Below the pieces are notes generated by a model. The model made no database searches and had not been told where the DNA came from. It worked only from the letters and a program-made list of their open reading frames with translations. From Ilex aquifolium (taxonomy: Eukaryota > Streptophyta > Magnoliopsida > Aquifoliales > Aquifoliaceae), in NCBI GenBank assembly GCA_951799425.1, contig OX637392.1, positions 59,001,093 to 59,065,092 of the forward strand: a stretch of DNA of 64,000 bases, given 5' to 3'. Shown here piece after piece: positions 47,601-58,223 of this stretch. The translations under genes and the position numbers were made by a program. Each line of letters starts with the position of its first letter. Position 1 is the first letter of the stretch.

Positions 47601-48792
47601 CAATGGTGGTACCTCATTTTGTTGATAGGGAGCATTGCCCTATCACTCGTAATGTCTTTTGTGTGGAAAGAAGATGTGCAGCTGCCATGGTGGGCGATGC
47701 TTTTTGCATTTGCTTTGGCTTGGATTATCACCCTCCCTATCGGGATCATTCAAGCAACCACTAACCAGGTAATTTATTCAATCTTCAGTTTTCTGGATTC
47801 TCTCCTCTGCTTTACCTTCCCTTAATGCAGTAAACTAATTAGGTCAATTGCAGATTCTATCTTAATGTCCTGATGTTCTTGATACTATTATGCAGCAACC
47901 TGGATATGACATAATCGCACAGTTCATAATTGGATATATCCTTCCTGGGAAACCCATTGCAAACTTGATTTTCAAGATGTACGGTCGAATCAGCACCATT
48001 CATGCCCTCTCTTTCTTAGCAGACCTTAAACTTGGGCACTACATGAAAATTCCACCACGGAGCATGTACACAGCTCAGGTATTCGCTGAAAAAACACTTT
48101 GCATTAAACCATTTGAAATTTCATCCTCGAATTATGATATTAGCATCTGCCTTTTTTTCTTTTCTTTCCTCCAGCTGGTGGGGACACTAGTTGCTGGAAC
48201 AGTCAACCTTGCAGTTGCATGGTGGATGTTGGGGAGCATTGAGAACATTTGTGATGTCCAAGCACTTCATCCCGAGAGCCCATGGACATGCCCTAAATTC
48301 CGAGTCACATTTGATTCTTCCGTTATATGGGGCCTAATTGGACCAGAACGGCTGTTTGGACCAAGAACGTTGTACAGGAACTTGGTATGGTTATTCCTTG
48401 TAGGAGCTGTTTTGCCAGTACCTGTTTGGATAATGAGCAAAATCTTCCCTGAAAAGAAATGGATTCCCTTGATTAACATACCAGTTATATCTTACGGCTT
48501 TGCTGGAATGCCTCCAGCAACTCCCACTAATATTGCTAGTTGGCTTATTACTGGAACCATCTTCAATTACTTCGTGTTTAAGTTCCGGAAAGGATGGTGG
48601 CAGAGATATAATTACGTGCTGTCTGCGGCATTGGATGCTGGCACAGCTTTCATGGGTGTTCTATTGTTCTTCGCTTTGCAGAATGAGGGCAAAATTTTGA
48701 AGTGGTGGGGATCGGAGCCTGACCATTGTCCCTTGGCATCATGCCCTACGGCACCAGGTATTCTCGCTAAAGGGTGTCCAGTTTTCAAGTAG
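44671..48792 (+). CDS. Oligopeptide transporter, OPT family (PT clade)
   Basis: Six exons: 44671-45198, 45660-45757, 46494-47063, 47513-47768, 47896-48078 and 48175-48792; all junctions are GT-AG, and the frames close to 750 residues, the usual length. The ATG at 44671 ([10 protein letters not shown]) is the first in-frame ATG. A hydrophilic N-terminus ([12 protein letters not shown]) precedes about 14-16 hydrophobic segments. Signature motifs: NPG at residues 119-121 (LNPGPFN) and KIPPR near 534-538 ([11 protein letters not shown]), the two landmarks of plant OPT peptide transporters. The C-terminus [11 protein letters not shown] ... GCPVFK is also typical. It would move small peptides or metal-peptide complexes with protons across the plasma membrane (family knowledge). 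Not a yellow-stripe-like member, which lacks these motifs. Closest subgroup (OPT1/5 versus OPT4) undecided. Confidence 0.95.
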
Positions 48793-49840
48793 TCACATGG
48801 CCATGTAAACTGAAAGCCTGTGTAAACATTCAAAGGCAGGTTAAAAAGGGGGCCGTTATACAAACACAAGCCAGTAGAGCTGGTTATAGAAACATTGCTA
48901 CAAAATATGAACAACCATTTGCTTTGCATCATTGTAATTTTGTTGCTCCATATGCAATTTATGGCTGTTGGTACTATATTCTGTTGCTAGAATAGAACCA
49001 TTTAGTATACATAAGCTGTCCCTAAGACATAGACCAACAAAAAAATGGTCCAAGCACCATAGTGATCACATGAATGAGTCGTAAGCGATATTTTATCTCC
49101 TCCATGGGAAGAGACATCAACTATGGGAAAGAAACTGAATGTGGGGGTAAAAGGACCTTGCACAGGATGCTTGCTTCTAATTTGAAGGTAAACAATTCTC
49201 TCATGATGCCAGAAACTCATATAAGTGCCGAAAAATATAATTAATCTAAACCTGTATCAATCTGAAACTAAAACATCATTACACTTGCACGGAAGAACAT
49301 TCTGGGAATGGGACATGACATCCCCCAAAAATACTCATTACAAAAGAAGTAACTTTTTTTGGATGGGCACGAAGGCAGTTGCAAGGATATTCACCATTAT
49401 TTCACAGGCACCCACGGAATCCTTGTACTTCCCTTCAGTATTTTTTGAGGGAGAGATTAAGGCTTCCAAATCTGAGCCCAGGCAACTGAAAGGGATGATC
49501 CAACCTCAAGTTCACAAAAAAAAAAAAAAAAGGTTGTGCCTATGTGTTTGGAACATATTATCCAATAAGTACCATTTGAGTTTCTTCTTGTTGTCTCCTT
49601 TCCTTTCTTCTTGTGAGGATATTACAACGGACGAACAACAGAAAGCACAGAAGACAGAATACCCAGATAATTGTTGGAGAAATTATGATTCCGAGCATTT
49701 ACATTATACCAAACAAATTGAGTCAACCATAATGGCTCTATCTGGAATTCTCTTAAGCCATTGGCCTGACATTTACCTCTTACTAAATATATCAATTACA
49801 TGACCAGATTAAAGACTAGTGTCCAGACAGACATGTATTT
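48793..49840. other. Convergent 3' region between OPT and AKIN-beta
   Basis: Holds the 3' UTRs of two converging genes. A 192-codon open frame at 49225-49803 (plus) has no recognisable domain, includes a poly-A-encoded Lys run and lies antisense to the AKIN-beta 3' flank; not called. Confidence 0.5.
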
Positions 49841-52800
49841 TCACCTCTGTATGGACTTGTAGAGTACCACAGTTACATATTTGGCTAGAAACCGATGAGT
49901 TGAACCAAGTGCCACCACTGATGGGCTGCTCCTCCCTTTCTGCATGTAAAGATGGTTAAGCACAACATGCTGAGGTCTTGAAAAAGGAGGTGGAATCTCC
50001 ATGTGGGATGATGGAACATTGAGCAAAGTCATTTGTAGATGTGGAGGAACTAATGGCGGCTCCTTTGCATAGTCTTCAGCACCAAGTTGCAAGTTCTGAT
50101 AGCTTGAATCTGGGGACTGAGGAGGTTCGAAACCAGATATGCTTTCAATGTCTTCTGGAACATAATCCTGCAGCAGAAAGCAGTACCATCGTGGTGTCAA
50201 TTAAAAATCTATGACCTAAAGGAGGCATTCTTGACATAGCAAACCCCAAATAAGGTCAAAACAAGAAGAACTAATGAATATACTGAAGTAAATACCAAGA
50301 CTAGCATAGGGCATGTCCATGTTAACATCATGCAAGTGCAATATGTAACATATATTAGCAATGCTGCCCATTATGCTTAAGAATCTATAGATTTATTAAC
50401 GACAATACACATCAAGTTCTCCCTTTTAGTTGGTATTCACAAAATCAAATAACAAGTGAAAAATAAACAAATAAAATAATGCGACTTCATGCCAAGTTTA
50501 TAAATGTACTCCCATTGAGTATGTCAACAAACTACCCCTTACTATATTCCCATGCAACTAATCTAGCAAGTCATCAAAATTCACCCCAATTAATCACAAA
50601 AACTTCTCGGCATAGCAAACCCCAAATAAGGTCAAAACAAGAACTAATGAATATATTAAAAGTAAAAACGGTATTCAGTCAAGCTGAGTAGAGAAACAAT
50701 ATTTCACCAGTTCTTCTGCTCTTATTGTCAATTTTGTCAAGCATGTTCGCTCAGGTCTCCTTGGCTTTTATGGCCTCTCTTCAACACCCCTCCCCCCCTA
50801 AAAAAAAAAAAAACAACAGTAGTGGATTTGGCAACAAAACCTTTAACAAGGTGATTAGAGACTAAAGTTATTAAACCCTCTTCTTCAAGGAGCCATCAGT
50901 ACCTCACTTTCTCATCTTGCATCCACAATATCCTAATAGCAATAACGGTAGCACGAGTCAATGTAAGATTATGTCACTACTAACTGTGAGTTCTGAATTT
51001 ATTTTTGTCAAATGTTGATAACCTAGGGTTTGTATTTTATCCCAACAATTAAAATAGTAAAATGGGGGGAAGGCATCAGTTCCAACTTCCAGGCACCAAA
51101 TATGGACCACTATAAGGACTTGAGTCAACATTTAGGTGTCTTGGGCGTTTCTTTGCAAGACTCAAGAAGGCTACTCTGGCTCCTCATATGTGAAATTGCC
51201 TAAACAAGTCCCATTTTGTGTGATAGCTAAGATAGTCTGGAAAGGATGGAGGAGGGATGATTTGGGTTTGTACTCTAAAATCAGCCTTCATATTCCCATT
51301 TGAGCCAGGGTTTCCATGACATGAGGGCAAAATTAGGGTTCTAGAATGTGTAGTCAGCTACTTTTTTTTTTAGCACTTCAGACAGTCGTAAGCAAAATGC
51401 AGATGTCTGATACACAAACAAAATTTCTTAAAAGCGCACTGCTCATTCCATGGATCAACCACACTCACAGGGTAATGCAGACCTGGAATCCACATTCGAC
51501 CTACAGACTTACTGCAAAACCATGTTTCACAATCAGACCAGAACTCTCAGGTACCAGGGCAAGATGGTTTCCTGCCTGAGATAGCCCATACTATTTATAA
51601 ATCTAAATGCAGACATGCTGTTAAAGAGTTGTAAATGCTTTTTGATATTAATCACTTTCTAAATTAAGCGACAAAAGATGCACCGGAACATTTGACTCTA
51701 GTGACTCAGAGCCTCAGCAAATTTGGAAAATGAAAGATGTCCAGCATCATCAGACATGTTTCCCACAGGTTGTAACGCCAGAAAGATTTTGTAACCATCA
51801 AGACTGTTGGGTCTTGAAATTCAAAGAGCTGTCATCGGTATAAAGACTGTGATGTCTGATCCAGCAGTGCTCAAAGATTACATTTTTCTTATTACAGCAG
51901 AAACATAAAAGCTGAAACAGGATTTGGAATTCAGGTAAAGTTCATCATATATTAACTATTTAAGGGTCAAGAAGATATTGAGTCCACCTGCACCTCCTCC
52001 CTTCTCGGATAATGCAAAGTGTTAAAAGTCCCTAGAATATAACATTAAGGTATCATACAATTTCAGAACACCACACTTATCCAGCAAAAGGCATGCTCTA
52101 GATCAAGAAATGCGATGATTCTGAATATTCACAGTCCTCATGAATCAAACTACCCTGCTACCCACTGCGCTCACACACACCAAAACACTTGAGGATATTC
52201 TTTTTCCCCAAGCATTTGGCTGCAAGTGTAGTAGCCCGCCAAAAAGTCTTGTGAGGTGAGGAGGTGCTATAACTTCATGTGTTGTATCTCACATCGACTC
52301 GGGAGGGAGAGTGATAGGGCTATATATGTGGTGTGCTCACCCTTAATTGTCAAGAGGCCTTTTCTGGGGTGAAGCCCTAGAGGAACAAAACCGTGATGGT
52401 GTATGGGCACCCAAAACAGACAATATCTTGACAGTTAGGACGGATCGTTCTAGTAAGGCACTGAAGAATTAGTTTAAATGAGTTGGTACATGAAAGTAAA
52501 TATCCAAGATAACTCAAACTCAACTTTTACTAATGGTAGCAATTCTGCAGCAACTAGGGATTCAATAATATTGGACGTCATACCAGATTCTTCATCCATC
52601 TTGCAGCTGGGAATAATTCTAGGAAGAGAAGCTGTAAATTACCTGCAGGTCTAAAATGTTATAGGCATTGCCTGCTTCATCCTGGGCCCAAGGCATGTCA
52701 GGGGCATATCTCCATTGTCCATCAACAATAAACCTGTACTGGTAAACACCTGAAGGAAGCACTTTCACAATGGTGAAGTCTTTCCCTGATCTCTGCAAGA

Positions 52801-54303
52801 GCTTCCTGATCAACAGAGCAAAAATATTGTATGTCATATAGCAACTCATAATGCATAACTTCAAATTGCACTATCAACGAACAAAGAGCAAAGGGAGAGA
52901 ATTGGAGTATTACTTTGTTCTCCAATTATCCCATGATCCCTCCACAGCAACTTCCTTGGCATCGTAGCTCCAAGTAATCATTGTTGGAATTCCTTGCTCA
53001 TTGCTCGCGTCTTCATACCCAGAGGTATCTTGCATCCACGAAGGGCTTGGGATGTGCATCTCATCAGGTCTTTGCAGAGGAACAACAGGGACCTGAAAAG
53101 GCATGACAAAGCAAGAGATGAAATATAAAATCTTTCTCAGATATATCTCTGAGAACAGAAATCACAATTAGGGGAAACATAAATAAAGATTAACAAAGAA
53201 TACTGCCAATCACTCCAACTTTACACAAATGGATTTGATTCTCAGGTTGCACTAATGCACAGACTTGCTTAACTTTTTCTTTTGTTTTTTCCCCCTTTTT
53301 GGAGCAATGATTTAGCCTACTCCTAAGAGGAAGGATGATGAGAACCGCTCTCCGATTGGTGGTACTCGATCACAGATCATGCCTGGGAGTGGGCAGATAC
53401 TTAACCACCCAAGCAAATTAACTTGCTATCTTAACTATTTCAGCAAATGTAAAGTTAGGGCTACAGAAAGTGTTTTTCATTAGCAAGTTCCACTCTGTGC
53501 ATAGGCAAATTAAAAGTTCAGCAGTTGAAGCAACATTTAAAATTTTCACACCAATGAGGTCACCACATTTAACTTTCAATCACCATTTCTGATCTCAGAA
53601 GTAGAATTCCATGAGAAAAATTAAAAATCTATAGCCAATAGATTAGTCCATCCGGTAAGCCTAAAGCAGTAGCCTTTTGCCTTTCAATTTTTCTTCGTCA
53701 AGAGAAACAGCTTCACGAGAAAGCAAAGACCCATCAATTCTTTGAGGCCTTCTATCAAATAACTAGTGATCTTATAGAAAATAAAGAAATATTAACAAAA
53801 ATCAACTGACCGAATCACTAAAAATTAAAAGAATCACAAACAAAAAGGGTTTTCGCGATGTGGATGCACGGATCCAAGTCCCAGCCTTCGTTTCCAGATC
53901 TGGACATCTATTGCAAATTAAAGTCACTGCAGAAAATAGTAGGAAATTACCCATATAAAACAATCTAAATGTACTGAATTACTGTATCCTTTCAATAGCA
54001 ATCTAAAGATTAAATATTTACACACCCAAATACAAAACTTGAAACAGAGAAAAATATCAGAAGAAAAAGAAAACGAACACAGACCTGAGGAGTGAACATC
54101 AAAGGTGAGCGAGCAGCCCTAGGGCTAGGAGGAGGGGACTGACCCATGAACTCACCACCAGCATCAGCGTGCTCATGATAGCCAACGTGCTCACCATCCG
54201 GACGTGCCATGCTATCCTGCCCAGCACCCCCTCCAGATGGGCTGTTACTATCATCACCACCACGACCATCACCATCATCTTCTTTACCGTTCACATTTCC
54301 CAT
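49841..54303 (-). CDS. SnRK1 regulatory subunit beta (AKIN-beta 1/2 type)
   Basis: Four exons: 54303-54085, 53092-52914, 52805-52643 and 50167-49841 (phases 0, 2, 0), 295 residues. The start MGNVNGKED carries Gly2 in an N-myristoylation context, as in plant AKIN-beta1. Residues ~108-187 form the CBM48/AMPK glycogen-binding fold ([37 protein letters not shown]). Residues ~205-295 are the ASC domain that binds the kinase alpha and gamma subunits ([37 protein letters not shown]). It is a scaffold of the SNF1-related kinase 1 complex controlling energy signalling (established). Exon 4 is separated by a 2.5-kb intron containing an LTR-like repeat. The acidic Gly/Asp-rich N-terminus is typical. An AKIN-beta3 is excluded because it lacks the CBM. 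Confidence 0.95.
52235..52440. repeat. LTR/TRIM-like repeat in AKIN-beta intron 3
   Basis: Contains atctcacatcg (52286-52296), tatata 24 bp later (52321), 'aggccttttctggggtgaag' and 'aaaaccgtgatgg...gacaatatcttgaca'. This succession is familiar from short LTR or TRIM-like repeats found in many dicots. Boundaries and target duplication were not resolved. Confidence 0.4.
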
Positions 54304-54662
54304 TATAAATACCAAATCCAAGGAACCCACTCAGAATCTCATATATAAGAGATTCCAACCTGTGATATGCTCTTACCCACCACCATAAATCAATTAATGA
54401 TATATTAGCGTAGATTTTGCACAAAATGATGAAGAAAGTGGTGGTGGTTGGGGGGAAAGGGTGGTATTATGATGCCATGTGGTCCTGTGAGTTTGGAAGA
54501 ATGTTGTAATTGTTTGGTGGCCCAATGATGCTTGGATTTTATGGGGGCATGAAGGTCACGTCATCCTTTGACAAAGTCACTTTTCTTTTTTTTTATGGCT
54601 ACTCTTCATCTTTTTAGATGTTTACTTTCTTTATTTATCTCATATGTATAAATATATTATAG

Positions 54663-55558
54663 CAGGGGCGGCTTAATCTAATTTGGGGTTCTAGGCGAAA
54701 ATGTTATACGAGTATTTATAAATATTTATTCAGTAATAATAATAATATTAAATACTTATTAAAAAATATTTATTTATAAATTATTTGTTTTGTCTTTTGA
54801 GATATAACATACTAATTCAAATTGTACAAATAAAAATTGTGTTAATCGAAGTCAAATACGGAGATCAAATACAATAATATATACTACTTGTTTAAGATAA
54901 AAGAGAAACATAATTGAAAATTAGGTTGACTAGTAAAATAATTTTTTTTATAAATGTGTATAAAAATAGGAATTTATACAAGTTGAGTAGTCCTAAAATA
55001 AATGAGATATTATCAGATATCATAGAGAAAAAGAGCAATTTTTAAATAAAAAATTTTAGTAAGACAACTATGGTTAATTAATTTAAGATATCTAGTGTAT
55101 TATTTCTACTCACTCTATTTTATAGTCATCTTGTGCATCGTAACTAAAATTATTAAAAAATGACCTCAAATTTAACTTATACAAATATAAAATTATTATT
55201 TGTATATATTATACGATAGACAATTGATTTTAATAATAAGACTGTAAAGTAATAATACATATAATATAAATATCGGGTGAGATAAAAAAATAAGCTGAAC
55301 TTTAGGGCCCTAATTTTTTTTAAAAGAGGTTCTAAAAATTTTACAATAATGCTAGTTGCACTTAATTTGAGGATTAAGTACATTAGATAAATAGTGAATT
55401 TTGTTTAAACTTAGCACTCACTATTAATTCAATAATTAAAATATATTAAGTATTTAAATTATATTCTAAAATAATCATTATTTATTTTATTTTAGGGCCC
55501 CAAATTTTCTTCCAATTTAGGGGCCCTAGGCAATGGCCTAAAGGTTGGGCCGACACTG
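54663..55558. mobile_element. Non-autonomous hAT-type element
   Basis: 896 bp. Ends caggggcggcttaa / ttgggccgacactg as inverted repeats and a perfect 8-bp duplication TATTATAG (54655-54662, 55559-55566). Interior AT-rich, no transposase. Both ends have 'ggggccctagg'/'ggttctaggcg' subterminal similarity. Confidence 0.9.
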
Positions 55559-56070
55559 TATTATAGATAAAAAAAATAACTACCGTGTAATGTGAATAGT
55601 TTTGAAATGAATATTGATGATGATTAGATGAGTTTATTTGAAAATGTCAAATAAACTTATTAATATCTGTCATATATTTTTTATTATAAATGTAAGCATC
55701 AATAATGGTTACAATGTCTTAGATTTAACAACTTTTCTTTTTTTATGGCTATTCTTCATCTTTTTAGATGTTTTCTTTCTTTATTTATCTCTTTTGTATA
55801 AATACTAGCGTTATCCCGTGACTTAAGTCACTGTACACTGAATTATGATATTGTGCATGCATTGGAATGTGTGTATCAAAATGTATGTATGTATGTGTAG
55901 TTATGTGTTGGGTTTTTGAAATTTGGGGGGAGAAATATACCCCCTATAAGTTCAAATACCTATCTAATTTATTATGTAGATATTGTAAGGGGTAAGTTTC
56001 TCACTCAGCCCCTCCACGGAAGGATTCTGGCTGACCTGGGCCTTCAAAGCGCCAGTAGCCTTTACCTCCT

Positions 56071-56114
56071 ATCCCACATCGGGTAGGAGTCGTCTCCCCC
56101 CTCTGCCATATAAG
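56071..56114 (+). promoter_or_regulatory. USE + TATA module in hairpin 1, left arm
   Basis: ATCCCACATCG (56071-56081) matches the plant snRNA upstream sequence element RTCCCACATCG; TATAAG follows 27 bp later (56109-56114). The mirror copy on the minus strand is at 56209-56166 with the same 27-bp spacing (one change in the USE). Confidence 0.45.
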
Positions 56115-56434
56115 TGAACACTTCCTATAGAGGAGGTACCCACTAGCATCTATAGGAAGTGTTCACTTATATGGCAGAGGGGGGAGACGACTCCTACTCG
56201 ATGTGGGATAGAAGGTAAAGGGTACTAGCGCTCTGAAGGCCCAGGTCAGCCAGAATCCTTATGTGGGGGGCTGAGTGAGAAACTTACCCCTTACAAGAAG
56301 GCGCCTTTTTGTAAGGGGTAAAATCTGAATAGATCGCCCCTCCCCCTACAGAAGGATTTTGGCTGACCTGGCGTGTGCCGAAGCGTGTACACCCAGTAGC
56401 CTTTTACCTCTCTTTGCTAGCTGGGAGCGCGTTC

Positions 56435-56477
56435 GTCCCACATCGGAAGAGAGTCATCTCCCCACCTGCCATATAAG
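56435..56477 (+). promoter_or_regulatory. USE + TATA module in hairpin 2, left arm
   Basis: GTCCCACATCG (56435-56445) fits the plant snRNA USE consensus exactly; TATAAG at 56472-56477 is 26 bp downstream. A mirrored copy (one mismatch) is on the right arm at 56599-56557. Confidence 0.45.
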
Positions 56478-56770
56478 TAAACACTTCCTATGGAGGTGGT
56501 ACTCACTAGCCATATGATCAGATGCTAGTGGGTACCACCTCCATAGAAAGTGTTTACTTATATGGCAGGTGGGGAGACGACTCTCTTCCGATGTGAGACG
56601 AACGCGCTCCCAGCTGGTGATGAGAGGTAAAAGGCTATTGGGTGTACACGCTTCGGCACACGCCAGGTCAATCAAAATCCTTCCATGGGGGGGGGGGAGG
56701 GCGATCTGTTCAGATTTTGCCCCTTACAGATATGTAAGCATTAATAATGGTTACAATGTCTAAGATTTAG

Positions 56771-57600
56771 CGGTGATTTAGATGTGAATTAGGGGTGATA
56801 ATTCAACTCAAGCCAATGAACTCGACTAGTCAAACAACCCATGATCTTTATATCCATTAGCACAACTGTATACCATACAACCATTGAGAAGCAACAATAG
56901 CAAACCTTCAACCCTATCGTATTGCCAATAGTCCATTCCATCATATGACAAAAGCAAAGACAGACACATTCCAAAAAAGAGTAGACACTAACAGAAGGGA
57001 CAAATAAACTAGGCCAAATTATTAATTTTTTTCAATTTTTGGGGATGATATTCACAAATACATATGATCTAAAACAAACGACCCTCTCTTCAAAAAAAAA
57101 TTACAAATAAAACATGTGTGTTGTAAATGAATATTAATAAATTACAACATAATAAATTTACTAATGACATTTAGAGGCTTTAGAACGGTGGATGACAATA
57201 AGAGTCCGCTTGGCTCGAGAGAGTCTAAGGTGTAAAGCAAGGGCTTAAAATGAGACCTTTTTTGTATTTTTAATTAAAATTTATTCCTCTCACCTTTCAA
57301 GATACAAAAAGGTAAAAAAAATTGGTAAACATAGTATTACCCATACAAAAATATTAGTTGAAGTTTGCTAACATATCTTCTTTAATTCATAGTATATGAT
57401 GGATGTAGATCTAGCTAGCACGTGCATGTCCAAAGCACGTGAGGAGGCACAAAGGCGTGATCTGGTAAGATATACCTTGTCGATCTTAGTTGCATCGCTA
57501 ACTCATTCACTTTACCCTAGGATAATAGCTCAAACTAGCTCCAACCATGGAAATGAAGTTCCACTTTATGGGGCACCTTATTTGAAAAGTAGCTGAGAGA
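56771..57600. other. Intergenic, probably partly retroelement LTR
   Basis: No gene. The last ~200 bases may already belong to the LTR of the Tat-like relic; its 5' end was not found. A 66-codon ORF at 57396-57596 has no recognisable domain. Confidence 0.35.
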
Positions 57601-57628
57601 GCTCCAACGGTAAAAGAAGTTGAAAGCC

Positions 57629-57636
57629 TATAAAGG
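57629..57636 (+). promoter_or_regulatory. TATA box of a decayed LTR
   Basis: TATAAAGG about 200 bp before an LTR-like end (…atcaaca, 57827) and a sequence ttagggccttatgtgggaa (57829 on) resembling the primer-binding site of the Tat element. Confidence 0.4.
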
Positions 57637-58223
57637 AGAAGGGAAGCTAGGAACTAGGTAAGTAATTCCTCCTAGCTCCATTCCAGTTAATCTCTGTCTA
57701 CCTTTACTAACTTAATCATCAGAGGGTCGATCTCTGGAGCTCCTCCAGTCTTCGACTTCCTTGCAAGAACTCGATGGGAATCACTAAGTCATCAAACAAT
57801 CTACTAGTGCTGCTTTTGGGATCAACAGTTAGGGCCTTATGTGGGAAACGCTTCAAAAAAATTAAATCCTATTGCAGTAACGAGAGTATCAAAGGAACCG
57901 ACGATTGATCGGACATCTGAACGCCTTAGTACCCACCTAATGGGATGAAGGGTTGTGCCCCTAGCAAAAAATAAGTCCGCAAAGGTAAAGAGGTTGGAGA
58001 AAGAATTCGAGAAATTAAAGAAACAGAATCAACAAATTCTCTAACTTCTAGAGCAAGATCAAACCAATGAGTATGTAGGAGACAGCCAGGACAATAACCA
58101 GAGCCAAAACGAGGTTGCTTGACCTCATATCAACAACTGATGGGAACAAAGGTTTCAGGAAGTAAATGAAAAGTTAGGGGATGTCATGAATACAGTAAAT
58201 GTCCGAGCTCTTGAGGTCGTCGA

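Larger units (their letters stand above)
55984..56728. mobile_element. Compound foldback element: two related long hairpins
   Basis: Hairpin 1 (55984-56295) and hairpin 2 (56310-56728) each run tgtaaggggtaa ... ttaccccttaca (the last with one change) with ~140- and ~190-bp arms that pair almost throughout. They are related in sequence (shared 'ggctgacctgg', 'agtagcctttac', 'tcccacatcgg', 'tgccatataagt'). Between them is the palindrome aaggcgcctt (56298-56307). The pair as a whole is flanked by GATAT (55979-55983 and 56729-56733). TG...CA ends plus a 5-bp duplication suggest insertion by an integrase-like enzyme. No coding capacity. Confidence 0.75.
54579..56770. repeat. Tandem duplication, two units each with its own transposon
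   Basis: Unit 1 (54579-55730) and unit 2 (55731-56770) both begin with a ~75-bp block (acttttcttttt ... atggct ... cttcatctttttagatg ... gtataaat) and end with a ~37-bp block (tgtaagcat ... aataatggttacaatgtct). Unit 1 contains a hAT element (54663-55558), unit 2 a foldback element (55984-56728). It lies upstream of the AKIN-beta start. Confidence 0.7.

Noticed and set aside
49225..49803. 192-codon ORF on the plus strand
   Set aside because: Not led by a recognised domain, contains a poly-A-encoded Lys run, overlaps the 3' flank of AKIN-beta; looks like chance.
55984..56728. Twin hairpins as a CRISPR-like or tRNA array
   Set aside because: Plant nuclear context, only two units, no tRNA cloverleaf; foldback transposon fits.
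56454..56763. Mirror-image small ORFs around 56.5 kb
   Set aside because: They are the two arms of the foldback hairpin read in opposite directions.
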